In this document: one piece after another, positions 17,212 to 29,374 of the stretch
Layout of the letters: the number at the start of each line of letters is the position of its first letter
Position numbering within the stretch: the stretch's first letter is position 1
Source of the DNA: Parasulfitobacter algicola
GTDB taxonomy: Bacteria; Pseudomonadota; Alphaproteobacteria; Rhodobacterales; Rhodobacteraceae
Direction of reading: 5' to 3'
DNA: 64,000 nt
Assembly (NCBI RefSeq): GCF_013315265.1
Contig: NZ_JABUFE010000004.1
Location: 124,001-188,000 of the forward strand
Position numbers and translations under genes: made by a program
The notes under the pieces: generated by a model
Seen by the model: the letters and a program-made list of their open reading frames with translations, nothing else
The model's database searches: none
Told to the model about the DNA's origin: nothing

Positions 17212-18565
17212 TGTGGCCGCACCGCCGTCAGGTGGGTTTGACCTACAGACCGGCACACTGATCATCGGGGCCGGAGCTTGCGGTATGGTTGCCGCGCTAG
17301 CCGCTAAAGAGGTTGGGCAAAACGTACTGATCATCGAAGCCGACGCAATTCCCGCCGGGTCAACCGCGCTGTCGGCAGGCCTGATCCCTGCCGCAGGAAC
17401 GGAAATTCAGCGCGCCGCCGGGATAGAAGATACGCCCGATCTTTTCGCAAGCGACATCCAATCCAAGGCGAAAAATGAAAACCCAGCAGATTTAGTTGCA
17501 GAAATGGCAACACAGGCAGGACCGACAATCGACTGGCTGGTCAATCGTTATGGATTGCCATTTTCGTTGGTGGCGGATTTCGATTATCCCGGACACAGCC
17601 GTCGCCGTATGCATGGGCTGCCGACACGTTCAGGCGCTGAACTGATCAACGCATTGCGTGCAACATGCGAAGACGAAGACATCGATATTATATGCGAACG
17701 CCGGGCCACCGAACTGTATCACGACGGTCTTATGATAAAGGGCATCGCGGTATCTGTACCGGACGGAACGACAGAAACCATTGCCTGCGACAAACTGATC
17801 CTGGCCTGCAACGGCTTTGGGGGTAATCGCGATATGGTTGCCAAATATATGCCTGCGATCAAAGACGGTCTTTGGTTCGGCCATGATGGTAATCGTGGCG
17901 AGGCGGTTTTGTGGGGTGAAAAATTAGGCGCAAAGCTACATCATCTAGGGGCCTATCAGGGACACGGAAATGTCGCACATCCGCACGGAATTTTGATCAC
18001 ATGGGCCGTTATCACAGAAGGCGGTGTTCAAGTGAATGACAAGGGTGAACGCTTCTGGAGCGAGGCGCAGGGATATTCCGAGGCCGCGCAAGCCGTTCTG
18101 TCACAACCCGGCGGTCAGGCATTTGCAATCTTTGATGCACGGATCGCCGATATTGCAAGGCAATTCGAAGATTTTAAACAAGCCGAAGCTGTCGGTGCCA
18201 TTCACACTGCGGATACGCTGGTCAAACTTGCAAGTCTTCTGGGTCTGCCTGCGACCACTTTGCAAAAATCCATTTATGGCATTCCGCTTGGGCAGCGCGA
18301 TGAATTTGGCCGCCATTTTGGCCAAACACCCCTGTCCCCACCCTATTACGGTGTTCGCGTGACCGGCGCACTATTTCACACTCAAGGCGGTCTTATGACT
18401 GACATCTCGGGACGCGTTCAGCACAAAAGTGGGCGTTTCTTTCCAAATTTTTTTGCCGGTGGCGGTGCTGCATGTGGTGTGTCGGGGGACGCAGATACAG
18501 GATATCTTTCTGGAAACGGCTTGCTAAGCGCTGTTGTTTTAGGTCGAAATGCAGGGCGCGCCTAA
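17192..18565 (+). CDS. FAD-dependent dehydrogenase of the fumarate reductase/KsdD family
   Basis: About 457 residues. An N-terminal FAD-binding loop (TLIIGAGACGMVAALAAKE, then VLIIEADAIPAGSTALSAG) is followed by a capping domain with NRYGLPFSLVADFDYPGHSR. The C-terminal flavin segment runs GGLMTDISGRV, then FPNFFAGGGAACGVSG and GNGLLSAVVLG. Members oxidise or reduce an activated C-C single or double bond next to a carbonyl (fumarate reductase, tricarballylate dehydrogenase, ketosteroid dehydrogenase). Starts at 17192 (MTVQMIDV) or 17204 (MIDVAAPP) both overlap the lyase gene, by 20 or 8 bases; the second matches the 8-base overlaps seen elsewhere in this operon. It could create the unsaturated acid that is later hydrated. 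No signal peptide, so it is cytoplasmic. Confidence 0.86.
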   Translation: MTVQMIDVAAPPSGGFDLQTGTLIIGAGACGMVAALAAKEVGQNVLIIEADAIPAGSTALSAGLIPAAGTEIQRAAGIEDTPDLFASDIQSKAKNENPADLVAEMATQAGPTIDWLVNRYGLPFSLVADFDYPGHSRRRMHGLPTRSGAELINALRATCEDEDIDIICERRATELYHDGLMIKGIAVSVPDGTTETIACDKLILACNGFGGNRDMVAKYMPAIKDGLWFGHDGNRGEAVLWGEKLGAKLHHLGAYQGHGNVAHPHGILITWAVITEGGVQVNDKGERFWSEAQGYSEAAQAVLSQPGGQAFAIFDARIADIARQFEDFKQAEAVGAIHTADTLVKLASLLGLPATTLQKSIYGIPLGQRDEFGRHFGQTPLSPPYYGVRVTGALFHTQGGLMTDISGRVQHKSGRFFPNFFAGGGAACGVSGDADTGYLSGNGLLSAVVLGRNAGRA

Positions 18566-18600
18566 TCGTTTTGCAAAACACTGAACAATTTCTTTGTGAT

Positions 18601-18610
18601 TTTGTATTTT
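18601..18610. promoter_or_regulatory. Third copy of TTTGTATTTT, upstream of phnD
   Basis: The 79-base gap between the FAD dehydrogenase and phnD contains TTTGTATTTT, the same core as the inverted pair before the tautomerase gene. A palindromic TTTTGCAAAA lies a little upstream. A strong GGGAGG site precedes phnD. The gap could hold an internal promoter under the same regulator. Confidence 0.4.
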
Positions 18611-18644
18611 CCCTAATAGCTTCACATCGTAGGGAGGATACCAA

Positions 18645-19619
18645 ATGAAAATAATGACGACACTTCTGTCCGGCGCCGCTTTTGCCATTGGCGCAACACT
18701 TGCCATTCCTGTGGCGGCCCAGGATTGCGAACGCGGCGATCTGGACACCCGGTTTTGCGATACGGATGGCGATCTTCTGGCGGATACACCGACAGACCCG
18801 GCCCAGCAACTTGATCCATCCACTTTGATCTTTGCTTACACCCCGGTCGAAGACCCCGCGGTTTACAAAGAAGCGTGGTCTGATTTCCTGACACATCTCG
18901 AAGCGGAAACCGGCAAGTCTGTTGTCTTTTTTCCTGTACAAAATAATGCAGCGCAGATCGAAGCGATGCGATCAGGCCGTCTGCACATCGCAGGATTTAA
19001 CACCGGATCAAACCCGTTAGCTGTGAACTGCGCAGGCTTCAAGCCATTCACCATTATGGCTGCTGCAGATGGCAGCTTTGGATATGAAATGGAGATATTG
19101 ACCTATCCCGGATCAGGCATCGAAAAGGTCGAAGATATCAAAGGGAAATCACTGGCCTTTACATCACCCACATCAAATTCGGGCTTTAAAGCGCCATCGG
19201 CGATTTTGAAAAGTGACTTTGACATGCTGCCGGACCGCGATTTTGAACCGGTCTATTCGGGTAAGCACGACAACTCTATTCTTGGCGTGGCGAACAAAGA
19301 CTATCCGGCAGCTTCTATTGCGAACTCAGTTTTGGCACGCATGCTGGAACGCGATGTGGTCAGCGAAGATCAGCTGGTCTCAATCTATAAATCGCAGACT
19401 TTTCCAACAACAGGCTATGGTGTTGTTTATAATTTGAAGCCGGAATTGCAGGACAAAATCCGCAATGCGTTCTTTAGCTTTGATTGGGAAGGGACGTCTT
19501 TGCAGGAAGAGTTTGAAAAGAACGGCGAAGCCCAATTTCTTGAGATGAATTATAAAGATTTCTGGGACGTGATCCGCAAGATCGACACCGCAAACAACGT
19601 CAGCTATTCCTGCCAATAA
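18645..19619 (+). CDS. phnD: Phosphonate-type ABC transporter substrate-binding protein, PhnD family
   Basis: A 324-residue secreted binding protein with a clear signal peptide ([20 protein letters not shown], cut after AAQD) and a GGGAGG ribosome site. The mature N terminus has an acidic [15 protein letters not shown] segment that looks like a small calcium-loop repeat. The ligand region shows [13 protein letters not shown], where PhnD proteins use serines and threonines to bind a phosphonate or phosphate oxyanion. [12 protein letters not shown] lies near the C terminus. PhnD relatives bind phosphonate, phosphite or phosphate, but no C-P bond-breaking gene is present in the window, so another anion must be considered. 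It is followed by a hairpin and the ATPase gene. Confidence 0.9.
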   Translation: MKIMTTLLSGAAFAIGATLAIPVAAQDCERGDLDTRFCDTDGDLLADTPTDPAQQLDPSTLIFAYTPVEDPAVYKEAWSDFLTHLEAETGKSVVFFPVQNNAAQIEAMRSGRLHIAGFNTGSNPLAVNCAGFKPFTIMAAADGSFGYEMEILTYPGSGIEKVEDIKGKSLAFTSPTSNSGFKAPSAILKSDFDMLPDRDFEPVYSGKHDNSILGVANKDYPAASIANSVLARMLERDVVSEDQLVSIYKSQTFPTTGYGVVYNLKPELQDKIRNAFFSFDWEGTSLQEEFEKNGEAQFLEMNYKDFWDVIRKIDTANNVSYSCQ

Positions 19620-19636
19620 AAGTTAACAAAGTAATT

Positions 19637-19665
19637 GATAAGGCAGGCCATGTGCTTGCCTTATC
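19637..19665 (+). terminator. Intercistronic hairpin after phnD
   Basis: GATAAGGCA at 19637-19645 pairs perfectly with TGCCTTATC at 19657-19665 over an 11-base loop, between the phnD stop and the phnC start. No T run follows, so it probably reduces rather than abolishes readthrough, or protects the phnD message. Confidence 0.6.
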
Positions 19666-19693
19666 CAACAATAACCATGTGGCGGGGGGCTTC

Positions 19694-20485
19694 ATGCTGC
19701 GGCTTGAGAAGCTTGTGAAGACATATAAAACTGGGGATCAGGCGCTGAAAGCTGTCGATCTGGACATCCCCGAAGGCCAGGTTCTGGCATTGATCGGACC
19801 ATCGGGCGCAGGCAAGTCCACACTGATACGGTGCATCAACAGACTGGTTGAACCATCATCTGGCCAAGTCTATCTGGGCGAAACAGAACTGACAGGCCTG
19901 TCATCTGGTGCATTGCGCCGCGAACGCCGCCGCATGGGAATGATTTTTCAGGAATACGCGCTGGTCGAAAGATTAACGGTCATGGAAAATGTGCTTTCAG
20001 GCCGATTGGGCTATGTCGGATTCTGGCGAAGTTTCCTGCGAAAATATCCCCAAAAAGATGTTGATGAAGCATTTCGCTTGCTGGATCGAGTAGGCCTTTT
20101 GGAAATGGCCGACAAACGCGCGGATGAACTCTCCGGCGGACAGCGCCAACGGGTTGGTATTTGTCGCGCATTGATCCAGGATCCCGCGCTTTTGTTGGTC
20201 GATGAACCAACCGCATCCCTTGATCCCAAAACATCGCGTCAGATCATGCGCTTGATTTGCGAGCTGTGCAAAGAACGCGGATTGGCAGCCATCATCAACA
20301 TTCATGACGTGGCCCTGGCACAGATGTTCGTGCAGCGCGTTATCGGCTTACGTTTTGGCGCAATCGAATTTGATGGCCCGCCCGACGCATTAACACCGGA
20401 TGTTCTAACCACGATTTACGGCGAAGAAGATTGGGAAGCGACAATCGAAAGCGTCGATGAAGAAGATCTTGAGGTCGCTGAATGA
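19694..20485 (+). CDS. phnC: Phosphonate-type ABC transporter ATPase, PhnC family
   Basis: A 263-residue ABC ATPase. The Walker A loop is [10 protein letters not shown], the signature [16 protein letters not shown], and the Walker [13 protein letters not shown]. The length and the [29 protein letters not shown] segment (Q-loop region) are typical of PhnC. I start at 19694 ([14 protein letters not shown]), which follows a G-rich site; the 14 residues upstream in frame do not look like family sequence. It powers the two PhnE permeases, and its stop overlaps the first phnE start by four bases. Confidence 0.92.
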   Translation: MLRLEKLVKTYKTGDQALKAVDLDIPEGQVLALIGPSGAGKSTLIRCINRLVEPSSGQVYLGETELTGLSSGALRRERRRMGMIFQEYALVERLTVMENVLSGRLGYVGFWRSFLRKYPQKDVDEAFRLLDRVGLLEMADKRADELSGGQRQRVGICRALIQDPALLLVDEPTASLDPKTSRQIMRLICELCKERGLAAIINIHDVALAQMFVQRVIGLRFGAIEFDGPPDALTPDVLTTIYGEEDWEATIESVDEEDLEVAE

Positions 20486-21291
20486 CCACACTTGATCAAA
20501 AATTGGGTCAACCTTGGAAAAAGCCACCCTTTATTCAACGCGCATGGTTGCGGTGGGGGTTACTTTTGGGCTTTGCCGCCTATCTGATCGCCGCTTTTCT
20601 AACCATCGAAGTAAACTGGTCCCGCGTGTACGAAGGTCTGGAGCGCGGCAAACAATTCATTCTGGCCTTTACCAGCCCCGACTTTGTAACGCGTTCAGGT
20701 GATATCTGGGAGGGAATGTTGGAAAGCATCATCATGACCGTCGCAGCGTCTGTGATTGGGATTGCCATCTCAATCCCGATTGCCCTTGGCGCTGCCCGAA
20801 ATGTGGCACCATTACCTGTCTATCTGATTTGTCGCAGCATCATTGCGATCAGCCGTGCCTTACAGGAAATCATCGTTGCGATTCTTTTAGTAGCCATCTT
20901 TGGTTTTGGGCCATTGGCCGGTTTTCTGACCCTAAGTTTTGCAACAATTGGCTTTTTGTCAAAGCTGTTGGCCGAAGATATCGAAAGCATGGACCGCGTT
21001 CAGGCCGAAGCCATCAAGGCATCGGGCGCAAGCTGGTTACAATGGATCAATTATGGCGTTCAGCCCCAGGTTATGCCACGTCTTATCGGGCTATCGATGT
21101 ACCGAATTGATATCAATTTCCGTGAAAGTGCCATTCTGGGCCTCGTCGGAGCGGGGGGTATCGGCGCGACGCTGAATACCTCATTTGACCGATACGAGTA
21201 TGATACCGCTGCTGCCATATTACTGATCATTATCGTGATCGTTATGGCGCTGGAATATTTGTCAGGCATCATCCGCGCGAGGGTTCAGTAA
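20482..21291 (+). CDS. phnE: Phosphonate-type ABC transporter permease, first PhnE
   Basis: A 269-residue inner-membrane permease with about six transmembrane segments. The coupling region carries the PhnE-type pattern [25 protein letters not shown], and [21 protein letters not shown] follows. The N terminus is cytoplasmic and hydrophilic. The gene overlaps phnC by four bases and the second phnE by one, so the four transporter genes form one translational unit. Confidence 0.92.
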   Translation: MTTLDQKLGQPWKKPPFIQRAWLRWGLLLGFAAYLIAAFLTIEVNWSRVYEGLERGKQFILAFTSPDFVTRSGDIWEGMLESIIMTVAASVIGIAISIPIALGAARNVAPLPVYLICRSIIAISRALQEIIVAILLVAIFGFGPLAGFLTLSFATIGFLSKLLAEDIESMDRVQAEAIKASGASWLQWINYGVQPQVMPRLIGLSMYRIDINFRESAILGLVGAGGIGATLNTSFDRYEYDTAAAILLIIIVIVMALEYLSGIIRARVQ

Positions 21292-22106
21292 TGCCCGTTC
21301 ATGATTGGAAAGGCCAAAAGGTATGGCAGCTTAGAACACAGCGCGAAAGCTTGGCCCATTGGGTAATGTGGCTTGTCGGAGTGGCTATTTTTGCCTATTG
21401 CTGGCAACAAATATCACAAGCGACCACTTGGGCATTCGTCTGGGATGCACCGCGCATTGCAGGCGATATCTGGACACGCGCAACGCCACCAAGATGGGAA
21501 TATATTACCCAATTGGGCGAACCAATCTGGGACACATTGAATATCGCCACCATGGGAACGATCATTTCATTGATCCTGGCTGTTCCAGTGGCATTTCTGG
21601 CGGCACGCAATACCACGCCATCTGCCTTGTTTATCCGCCCAATTGCGCTGCTGATCATCGTATCAACACGGTCGATCAATTCATTGATCTGGGCATTGCT
21701 GCTGATCGCCATCATCGGCCCCGGTGTTTTTGCGGGCGTTATCGCCATTGCAATTCGGTCAATCGGATTTTGTGCCAAGCTGTTGTATGAGGCCATCGAA
21801 GAGATCGACGAAACACAAGTAGAGGCCATAACAGCCACAGGTGCGTCGCGCTGGCAGGTCATGGCGTATGGAATTGTACCACAAATCTTGCCAGCCTTTG
21901 CTGGCATCGCAGTCTTTCGATGGGATATCAATATTCGCGAATCCACAGTACTGGGCCTTGTCGGCGCGGGCGGGATCGGTCTTCAACTGTCAGCTTCGCT
22001 TAATATCTTGGCCTGGCCACAAGTGGCTTTGATCCTGCTGGTTATTCTTGCCGCTGTCGTCATATCGGAATGGGTATCCGCGAAAGTTCGGGGCGCGATT
22101 ATTTGA
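21291..22106 (+). CDS. phnE: Phosphonate-type ABC transporter permease, second PhnE
   Basis: A 271-residue permease clearly related to its neighbour: it repeats the EAITATGASRWQVMAYGIVPQ coupling region and the [22 protein letters not shown] motif. Two PhnE genes in tandem are common and give a heterodimeric channel. The ATG overlaps the previous stop as TAATG. The 3' end overlaps the HAD gene by 37 bases if that gene starts at its first ATG, or by four bases (TTGA) if it starts at the TTG at 22103. Confidence 0.92.
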   Translation: MPVHDWKGQKVWQLRTQRESLAHWVMWLVGVAIFAYCWQQISQATTWAFVWDAPRIAGDIWTRATPPRWEYITQLGEPIWDTLNIATMGTIISLILAVPVAFLAARNTTPSALFIRPIALLIIVSTRSINSLIWALLLIAIIGPGVFAGVIAIAIRSIGFCAKLLYEAIEEIDETQVEAITATGASRWQVMAYGIVPQILPAFAGIAVFRWDINIRESTVLGLVGAGGIGLQLSASLNILAWPQVALILLVILAAVVISEWVSAKVRGAII

Positions 22107-22996
22107 ACCGGGATGACGCGTTTACTGCATACGAAGCTGTGCGACATAGGTTGCCTGACGCACAGCGTGGCGGGCTTTGTCGAAGGCTGCCGGACTTAGA
22201 TGCAATCGCAGATGACTTTGACGTTTTTCTTTTAGACGCATTCGGCGTGCTTAACATCGGTGATACCGCAATACCAAGTGTACCAGAGCGCGTCGCTGCC
22301 CTTCAAAACGCGGGCAAACGTATCATGGTTGTGTCGAACGCCGCCGGGTTTCCGCATGCTGATTTGATGGCAAAATATACCCGTCTGGGATATAATTTCG
22401 TGCCAGACGACGTGATCACCAGCCGCAAAACAGTATTGCATAGCCTTTCAAACGAACCGCAAATGCATTGGGGTCTGATGGCAACGCTAAGCCTTGGGCG
22501 TGCGGATATTGAACATCTTAACGTGACATATCTTGCCGAAGACCCTGCCGATTATGACTCTGTTGATGGCTTTATCATGCTGGGCAGTGCAGCATGGACT
22601 GAAGACCGCCAGGCTTTGCTTGAAGCCTCACTGATCCGCCGTAAACGAGAGGTGTTTGTAGGTAATCCTGACATCGTTGCACCACGCGAAAACGGGTTTT
22701 CCACAGAACCAGGCAGCTACGCACATCGTTTGGCCGACGCAACAGGTGTTGAACCAGAGTTCTTTGGCAAACCATTTTTAAACATCTTTGATTTGGCGTT
22801 CGCTCAATTAGGGGATTTTGACCCTGCCCGCACCATCATGGTTGGTGATAGTCTGCATACGGACATTCTGGGGGGACAAACAGCTGGTATAAAAACGGCC
22901 CTTATTGCCGGATTTGGCTTTTTTGATGGATCAGATGTGCATACACCGATTGAAACGTCGGGAATTCGGCCAGACTATATTTTGGAAAGACCGTAA
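22070..22996 (+). CDS. HAD-superfamily subfamily IIA (NagD-like) hydrolase
   Basis: A 308-residue HAD protein. Motif I is FLLDAFGVLN, with the nucleophilic Asp kept but the usual acid at +2 replaced by Phe. Motif II is MVVSNAAG, motif III has Lys in FGKPFLN, and motif IV is MVGDSLHTDILGG. Subfamily IIA proteins are phosphatases with a C2 cap. Loss of the +2 Asp is known in phosphonatase (DxA) and in a DxWG group of IIA proteins, so activity could be altered. It closes the phn-type operon. The start may be the ATG at 22070 or the TTG at 22103, which would make a TTGA overlap with phnE. A role in splitting a phosphorylated intermediate is possible but unproven. Confidence 0.85.
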   Translation: MGIRESSGRDYLNRDDAFTAYEAVRHRLPDAQRGGLCRRLPDLDAIADDFDVFLLDAFGVLNIGDTAIPSVPERVAALQNAGKRIMVVSNAAGFPHADLMAKYTRLGYNFVPDDVITSRKTVLHSLSNEPQMHWGLMATLSLGRADIEHLNVTYLAEDPADYDSVDGFIMLGSAAWTEDRQALLEASLIRRKREVFVGNPDIVAPRENGFSTEPGSYAHRLADATGVEPEFFGKPFLNIFDLAFAQLGDFDPARTIMVGDSLHTDILGGQTAGIKTALIAGFGFFDGSDVHTPIETSGIRPDYILERP

Positions 22997-23008
22997 TCCC
23001 GATAAAAA

Positions 23009-23034
23009 GAACGCAGCCAAATTTAGCTGCGTTC
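23009..23034 (-). terminator. Rho-independent terminator of katG
   Basis: GAACGCAGC at 23009-23017 and GCTGCGTTC at 23026-23034 form a perfect nine-base-pair stem with an eight-base loop. Read on the minus strand, the hairpin is followed by TTTTTATC, so it should terminate katG. On the plus strand, past the HAD gene, there is no T run, but the stem may still block convergent transcription. Confidence 0.8.
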
Positions 23035-23053
23035 AAACATATTTATTATAACA

Positions 23054-25496
<2,443 letters not shown>

Positions 25497-26414
25497 ATGA
25501 TGAATTTCACCTTAAAACAGCTTCGTTATTTCGAAGCATTGACACGCCATGGTCATTTTGGGCGCGCAGCGGATGCATGTGCGATTTCCCAACCGGCCTT
25601 GTCAGTACAAATTAAAGAACTAGAGCAGACTCTGAAGGCATCCCTATTTGAACGGGGATCAAAGCAGGTACGCCTAACCGCTTTCGGTGAGAAGTTTGCT
25701 CTTCGTGTCCGCGACATATTGCGTTCAGTTGATGAATTGGCGGATTGGGCACGTGCGTCCCAAAATGAGATCATCGGGCGTCTGCGCATTGGCGTTATAC
25801 CAACTGTCGCGCCATATCTGTTGCCAGGTTTCATCAAGGATCTGAAAAGATCGCACCCTGAATTGGATATACGCATACGCGAAACAGTTACATCAAGGCT
25901 TATTGAGGAATTGGAAGATGGCCTGCTTGATACTGCAATCGTTGCGCTTCCCTTATCCGAACCATCATTGACGGAAATTGCTCTCTTTACCGAAGATCTT
26001 GTGCTGATCCGCCATAATAAGGATCATGGAAAGCCCGTGCCAACCCAAAAAGAATTACAGAACATGCGGCTGCTTTTGTTGGAAGAAGGACATTGTTTTC
26101 GCACTCAGGCGCTTTCGTTCTGTAACATCCTATCGGCTTCACCCAAGGAAGAACTGGACGGAAGCTCACTATCAACGCTTGTTCAAATGGTTGGCGCAGG
26201 AATGGGCGTGACATTAATACCTGAAATGGCAGTGGGTGTCGAAACACGATCAGCACCCGTTTCAATAGCGCGCTTTGAAAACGCACAACCCGCAAGAACT
26301 GTTGGTATGGTTTGGCGTAAGACAAGCCCATTGTCCAAACAGCTAATGGAAATTTCTAAAATTGTTTGCCACTCAGCCAAAGGCCTGCGCCAACAGAATA
26401 CTTCTGATCATTAA
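25497..26414 (+). CDS. oxyR: Hydrogen peroxide-sensing LysR-type activator OxyR
   Basis: A 305-residue LysR protein. The N-terminal helix-turn-helix (MNFTLKQLRYFEALTRHGHF, then QPALSVQIKELE) is followed by the effector domain. The redox switch is present: EEGHCFRTQALSFC holds two cysteines nine residues apart. If translation starts at the second ATG (25500), they fall at positions 199 and 208, exactly the numbering of Escherichia coli OxyR. They form a disulfide when peroxide rises, turning on targets such as the divergent katG. The gene converges on the chemoreceptor gene, whose stop lies 62 bases away. Confidence 0.96.
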   Translation: MMNFTLKQLRYFEALTRHGHFGRAADACAISQPALSVQIKELEQTLKASLFERGSKQVRLTAFGEKFALRVRDILRSVDELADWARASQNEIIGRLRIGVIPTVAPYLLPGFIKDLKRSHPELDIRIRETVTSRLIEELEDGLLDTAIVALPLSEPSLTEIALFTEDLVLIRHNKDHGKPVPTQKELQNMRLLLLEEGHCFRTQALSFCNILSASPKEELDGSSLSTLVQMVGAGMGVTLIPEMAVGVETRSAPVSIARFENAQPARTVGMVWRKTSPLSKQLMEISKIVCHSAKGLRQQNTSDH

Positions 26415-26476
26415 ATCCTAAGATTTAGCAGACGCAGGGTTTACAACTTTAAACGGCAGAGCTTTGCCATTGTACA

Positions 26477-29293
26477 TTACGCACTCAGCTGAGTTCGCCC
26501 CTCTTCGCTCACCTCTGAAATATCCATGATAGTCGTATCATTCCCAAAGTTTGCTGCATCATGTTGTTTTGCAATATTGAATATGGATAAAGCCTGCGCC
26601 AAGGAATTGGTTTCTTGACTTAGTGTAGCAGCTGCAGCTGTTGTTTCTTCAAACATGGCTGTATTTTGTTGAGTAACGTGATCCAGATCAGCCAAAGCAG
26701 TATTAATTTCTTGAATGCGAGTTGCCTGCTTTTTCGCCGAGGTTGCGATTTCAGTCACTTGTTCGGTAGTTTCCGAAACAGATGTTGTTATCGCCTCCAA
26801 AGCATCGCCTGTTTTACCTACCATATCGACACCACGACCGACATGATCGCTACTTTCTGCGATAAGTGTACTGATTTCTTTCGCAGCATCCGATGAACGT
26901 TGCGCAAGTCCGCGGACTTCTGATGCGACGACAGCAAAGCCGCGCCCAGCATCCCCCGCACGCGCTGCCTCAACTCCTGCATTCAAAGCCAAAAGATTGG
27001 TCTGAAAGGCAATTTCATCGATAACCTTCGTTATTGTTTTAATCTTTTCAGAAGACTCGGCGATCTGTGACATGACCTCTACCGTTGCGCTGACAACTTC
27101 ACGTCCATTGTTGGCGCGATCTTTTGCGTCTGTAACGACGGAATATGCTTTTTCGGCGCCTTCGGACGATGATTTGACAGATTCAGTCAATAAATCCATA
27201 GCCGCAGCCGTTTCTTCAAGGGTTGCCGCAGAATGCTCTGTTCGGCGGGATAGATCTACGGCCGAGGAGCTGATTTCAGCCGTTGAGCCGTGTATGATTT
27301 CACCGCTATTGCTAATGCGCGCGATCACATCTGACAGGTTTGCAATAGCTGCGTTAAAGTCAGATTTTAACTTCAGATAGCTTTCAGGGAAATCCTGTTT
27401 GATTTCGGCATCCAAATCTCCGTTTGAAAGCTTGCCCAAACCTTCTGCCAGCGCCTGCATCACAACCTCTTGCTCTGCCATACGTTGCTTGCGTTCTTCA
27501 TCGGCAATATGCCTCAGCGCTCTGCGTTCGGCATCTGCCTTTGCTTGAAGTGCTCTATCGGCTTCCTCTTGATCAAGTTGGCGCTGACGCTCCGCTTCTT
27601 CACGGCGCTTTTCTTCAGCCTCAGTAATTTTGCGTTCATACTCGGCCGTTTCTTTACGCTTTACTTCTTCCACCTGAAGCTGTTCTTTTTCGACCAACCC
27701 ATCACGGAAGACTTGCAGCGCTGTGGCAAGCCGACTGATTTCCCCTGCCCGTTGCGAGAAGCCCGTGACCGGCGCAAGATCCCCAGAAGCCAGCCTTTCT
27801 GTGGTACGGCAAATCCTGTTCATAGGAACCAAAATCAAGAAATATGTGACAGAAATTGCGATTATGAAACCAACAAACCCAACAACAACAATCACAAAAA
27901 TGCGCGATTTTGCCGTTGTCGCCTGAGTAATAATCGTATCAGCAGACTTTTCGATTTCAATTAATGCAGTATAACCATTTTTCGAAACAATATTACCAAT
28001 TTCAGCTACTTTTTCTGCGGCTTTCTGCGAAGCTGTGATTGTATTTTCACGTGCGGTCAAAACATCAACACGTATAGAACCCAAACCGATTTCAGGGGCT
28101 GCAATTTCAGCAAGGGTAGTAACATGTTCACGAAGTGCTTCTGGCGCAGATAGTGCTGCGGTTTGCAGCTTGTTTGCAGATTCCAAAAAGTTCTGCTGGG
28201 CAATATTTAATGTGGCGACGTCATCCGCAACTGCAACATTCAGACCTGCCGCCAGAAAGCCATTCAAGGCGGCGTCCAATTCACCCATCGCTCTGATTGC
28301 AGTGACTTCATTATCCATAAGCGATTGAATCGTTTCAGAGTTTTTCTCAATACCGTCAGAGCTGTTTATCGTCAAAGAAAACACAAGGTCATCCACCAAT
28401 GTCGCCATTGTCTTATCAATACCCTGGCGTGCGGAAAGAATATCATCTCGGCGCAGGATGGCGGTGGATAGATCACTGTCCAGCAAATCGCGAAACACTT
28501 GAATTTTGGCCTCAATAGCCTCTTGATCCAATTCCACATCAGCGTTTGACAGTAATTCTGGGATAACTTCATCGACGTTATGCAAAGCACCATCTGCAAG
28601 ATCTTGAAGGATCGATATCAAAGCAGGATCATCTGTTCCTGAAAGGGCAAGTGATACGCCACCCAACAAGTTAACATCAGCACGCGCATGCAGTGCCAAT
28701 TGAGCCAGGTACATGTCTTTTTCAACGATTTTTTCAACTGTATCCGCAACTTCTAAAACAGTCTTTTCCCCGCCAATTACAAGATCAAAGTAAGCAGTAT
28801 CCCCCAATTCAATAATTTGCCCACGTATGGCCTCGGCGTTCTTGCTAAGCAGATCCAGCGATGCATGGATTTCTGCAATACTTTCAAATTCCTGTGCACG
28901 ACTAGTAAAAAGTATCCCTAAAGACTGATCAACAGAAGCAACCATAGGTTCCAATTCGGAAGACACATCCACATCAAAATCGCGAACCATAACAGCGATT
29001 TGGTCCAGTCTTTCCTCTGCTAGGCCATAAATCGTTGCAAGTTTCCCTTGTTGGGTCGCAAGCAGCATTGATGTCATGTCCGTCTTCAGATCATCTGTTG
29101 CGTTGCGAAGTTCATTGTTTCTGCGCAATTGCGGAAGCTTATTTTGCTCCAACTGTGAAAGATTTGAAACAGTCGTCTCAAAGACGCTGTAACTGATGTA
29201 AAAACCGGTACCAGCAGCCCCTCCAAGGATCAAAAGAACAATCCCGAATTTTGTTGCCATGCTTCCAAATGCGGCCAAAATTTTATCGATCAT
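26477..29293 (-). CDS. Large methyl-accepting chemotaxis protein
   Basis: A 938-residue chemoreceptor. Transmembrane helix 1 is at about residues 15-35 and helix 2 at 464-488, enclosing an unusually long, almost wholly helical periplasmic region of some 430 residues with no Cache or PAS motif I recognise. A first HAMP follows (about 488-540). A very charged coiled coil (540-610, rich in Glu, Arg, Lys and Gln) leads to a second HAMP-like segment (610-665; [14 protein letters not shown]). The signalling domain has the conserved hairpin tip near 757-800 ([18 protein letters not shown]). It would control CheA and swimming. The gene lies 81 bases downstream of a periplasmic binding protein gene on the same strand, which may supply its ligand. 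Confidence 0.92.
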   Translation of the reverse strand: MIDKILAAFGSMATKFGIVLLILGGAAGTGFYISYSVFETTVSNLSQLEQNKLPQLRRNNELRNATDDLKTDMTSMLLATQQGKLATIYGLAEERLDQIAVMVRDFDVDVSSELEPMVASVDQSLGILFTSRAQEFESIAEIHASLDLLSKNAEAIRGQIIELGDTAYFDLVIGGEKTVLEVADTVEKIVEKDMYLAQLALHARADVNLLGGVSLALSGTDDPALISILQDLADGALHNVDEVIPELLSNADVELDQEAIEAKIQVFRDLLDSDLSTAILRRDDILSARQGIDKTMATLVDDLVFSLTINSSDGIEKNSETIQSLMDNEVTAIRAMGELDAALNGFLAAGLNVAVADDVATLNIAQQNFLESANKLQTAALSAPEALREHVTTLAEIAAPEIGLGSIRVDVLTARENTITASQKAAEKVAEIGNIVSKNGYTALIEIEKSADTIITQATTAKSRIFVIVVVGFVGFIIAISVTYFLILVPMNRICRTTERLASGDLAPVTGFSQRAGEISRLATALQVFRDGLVEKEQLQVEEVKRKETAEYERKITEAEEKRREEAERQRQLDQEEADRALQAKADAERRALRHIADEERKQRMAEQEVVMQALAEGLGKLSNGDLDAEIKQDFPESYLKLKSDFNAAIANLSDVIARISNSGEIIHGSTAEISSSAVDLSRRTEHSAATLEETAAAMDLLTESVKSSSEGAEKAYSVVTDAKDRANNGREVVSATVEVMSQIAESSEKIKTITKVIDEIAFQTNLLALNAGVEAARAGDAGRGFAVVASEVRGLAQRSSDAAKEISTLIAESSDHVGRGVDMVGKTGDALEAITTSVSETTEQVTEIATSAKKQATRIQEINTALADLDHVTQQNTAMFEETTAAAATLSQETNSLAQALSIFNIAKQHDAANFGNDTTIMDISEVSEEGRTQLSA

Positions 29294-29374
29294 TGTAAAC
29301 CTGTCAATTGAATTGGAGTGGGGGGTGAGTTGGATGATCCAAACCGGATCATCCTTTGCTTACGCGGGACATTT

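Noticed and set aside
26415-26476. Terminator between convergent oxyR and the chemoreceptor gene
   Set aside because: Only weak GTTTA/TAAAC pairing; no stable stem with a T run.
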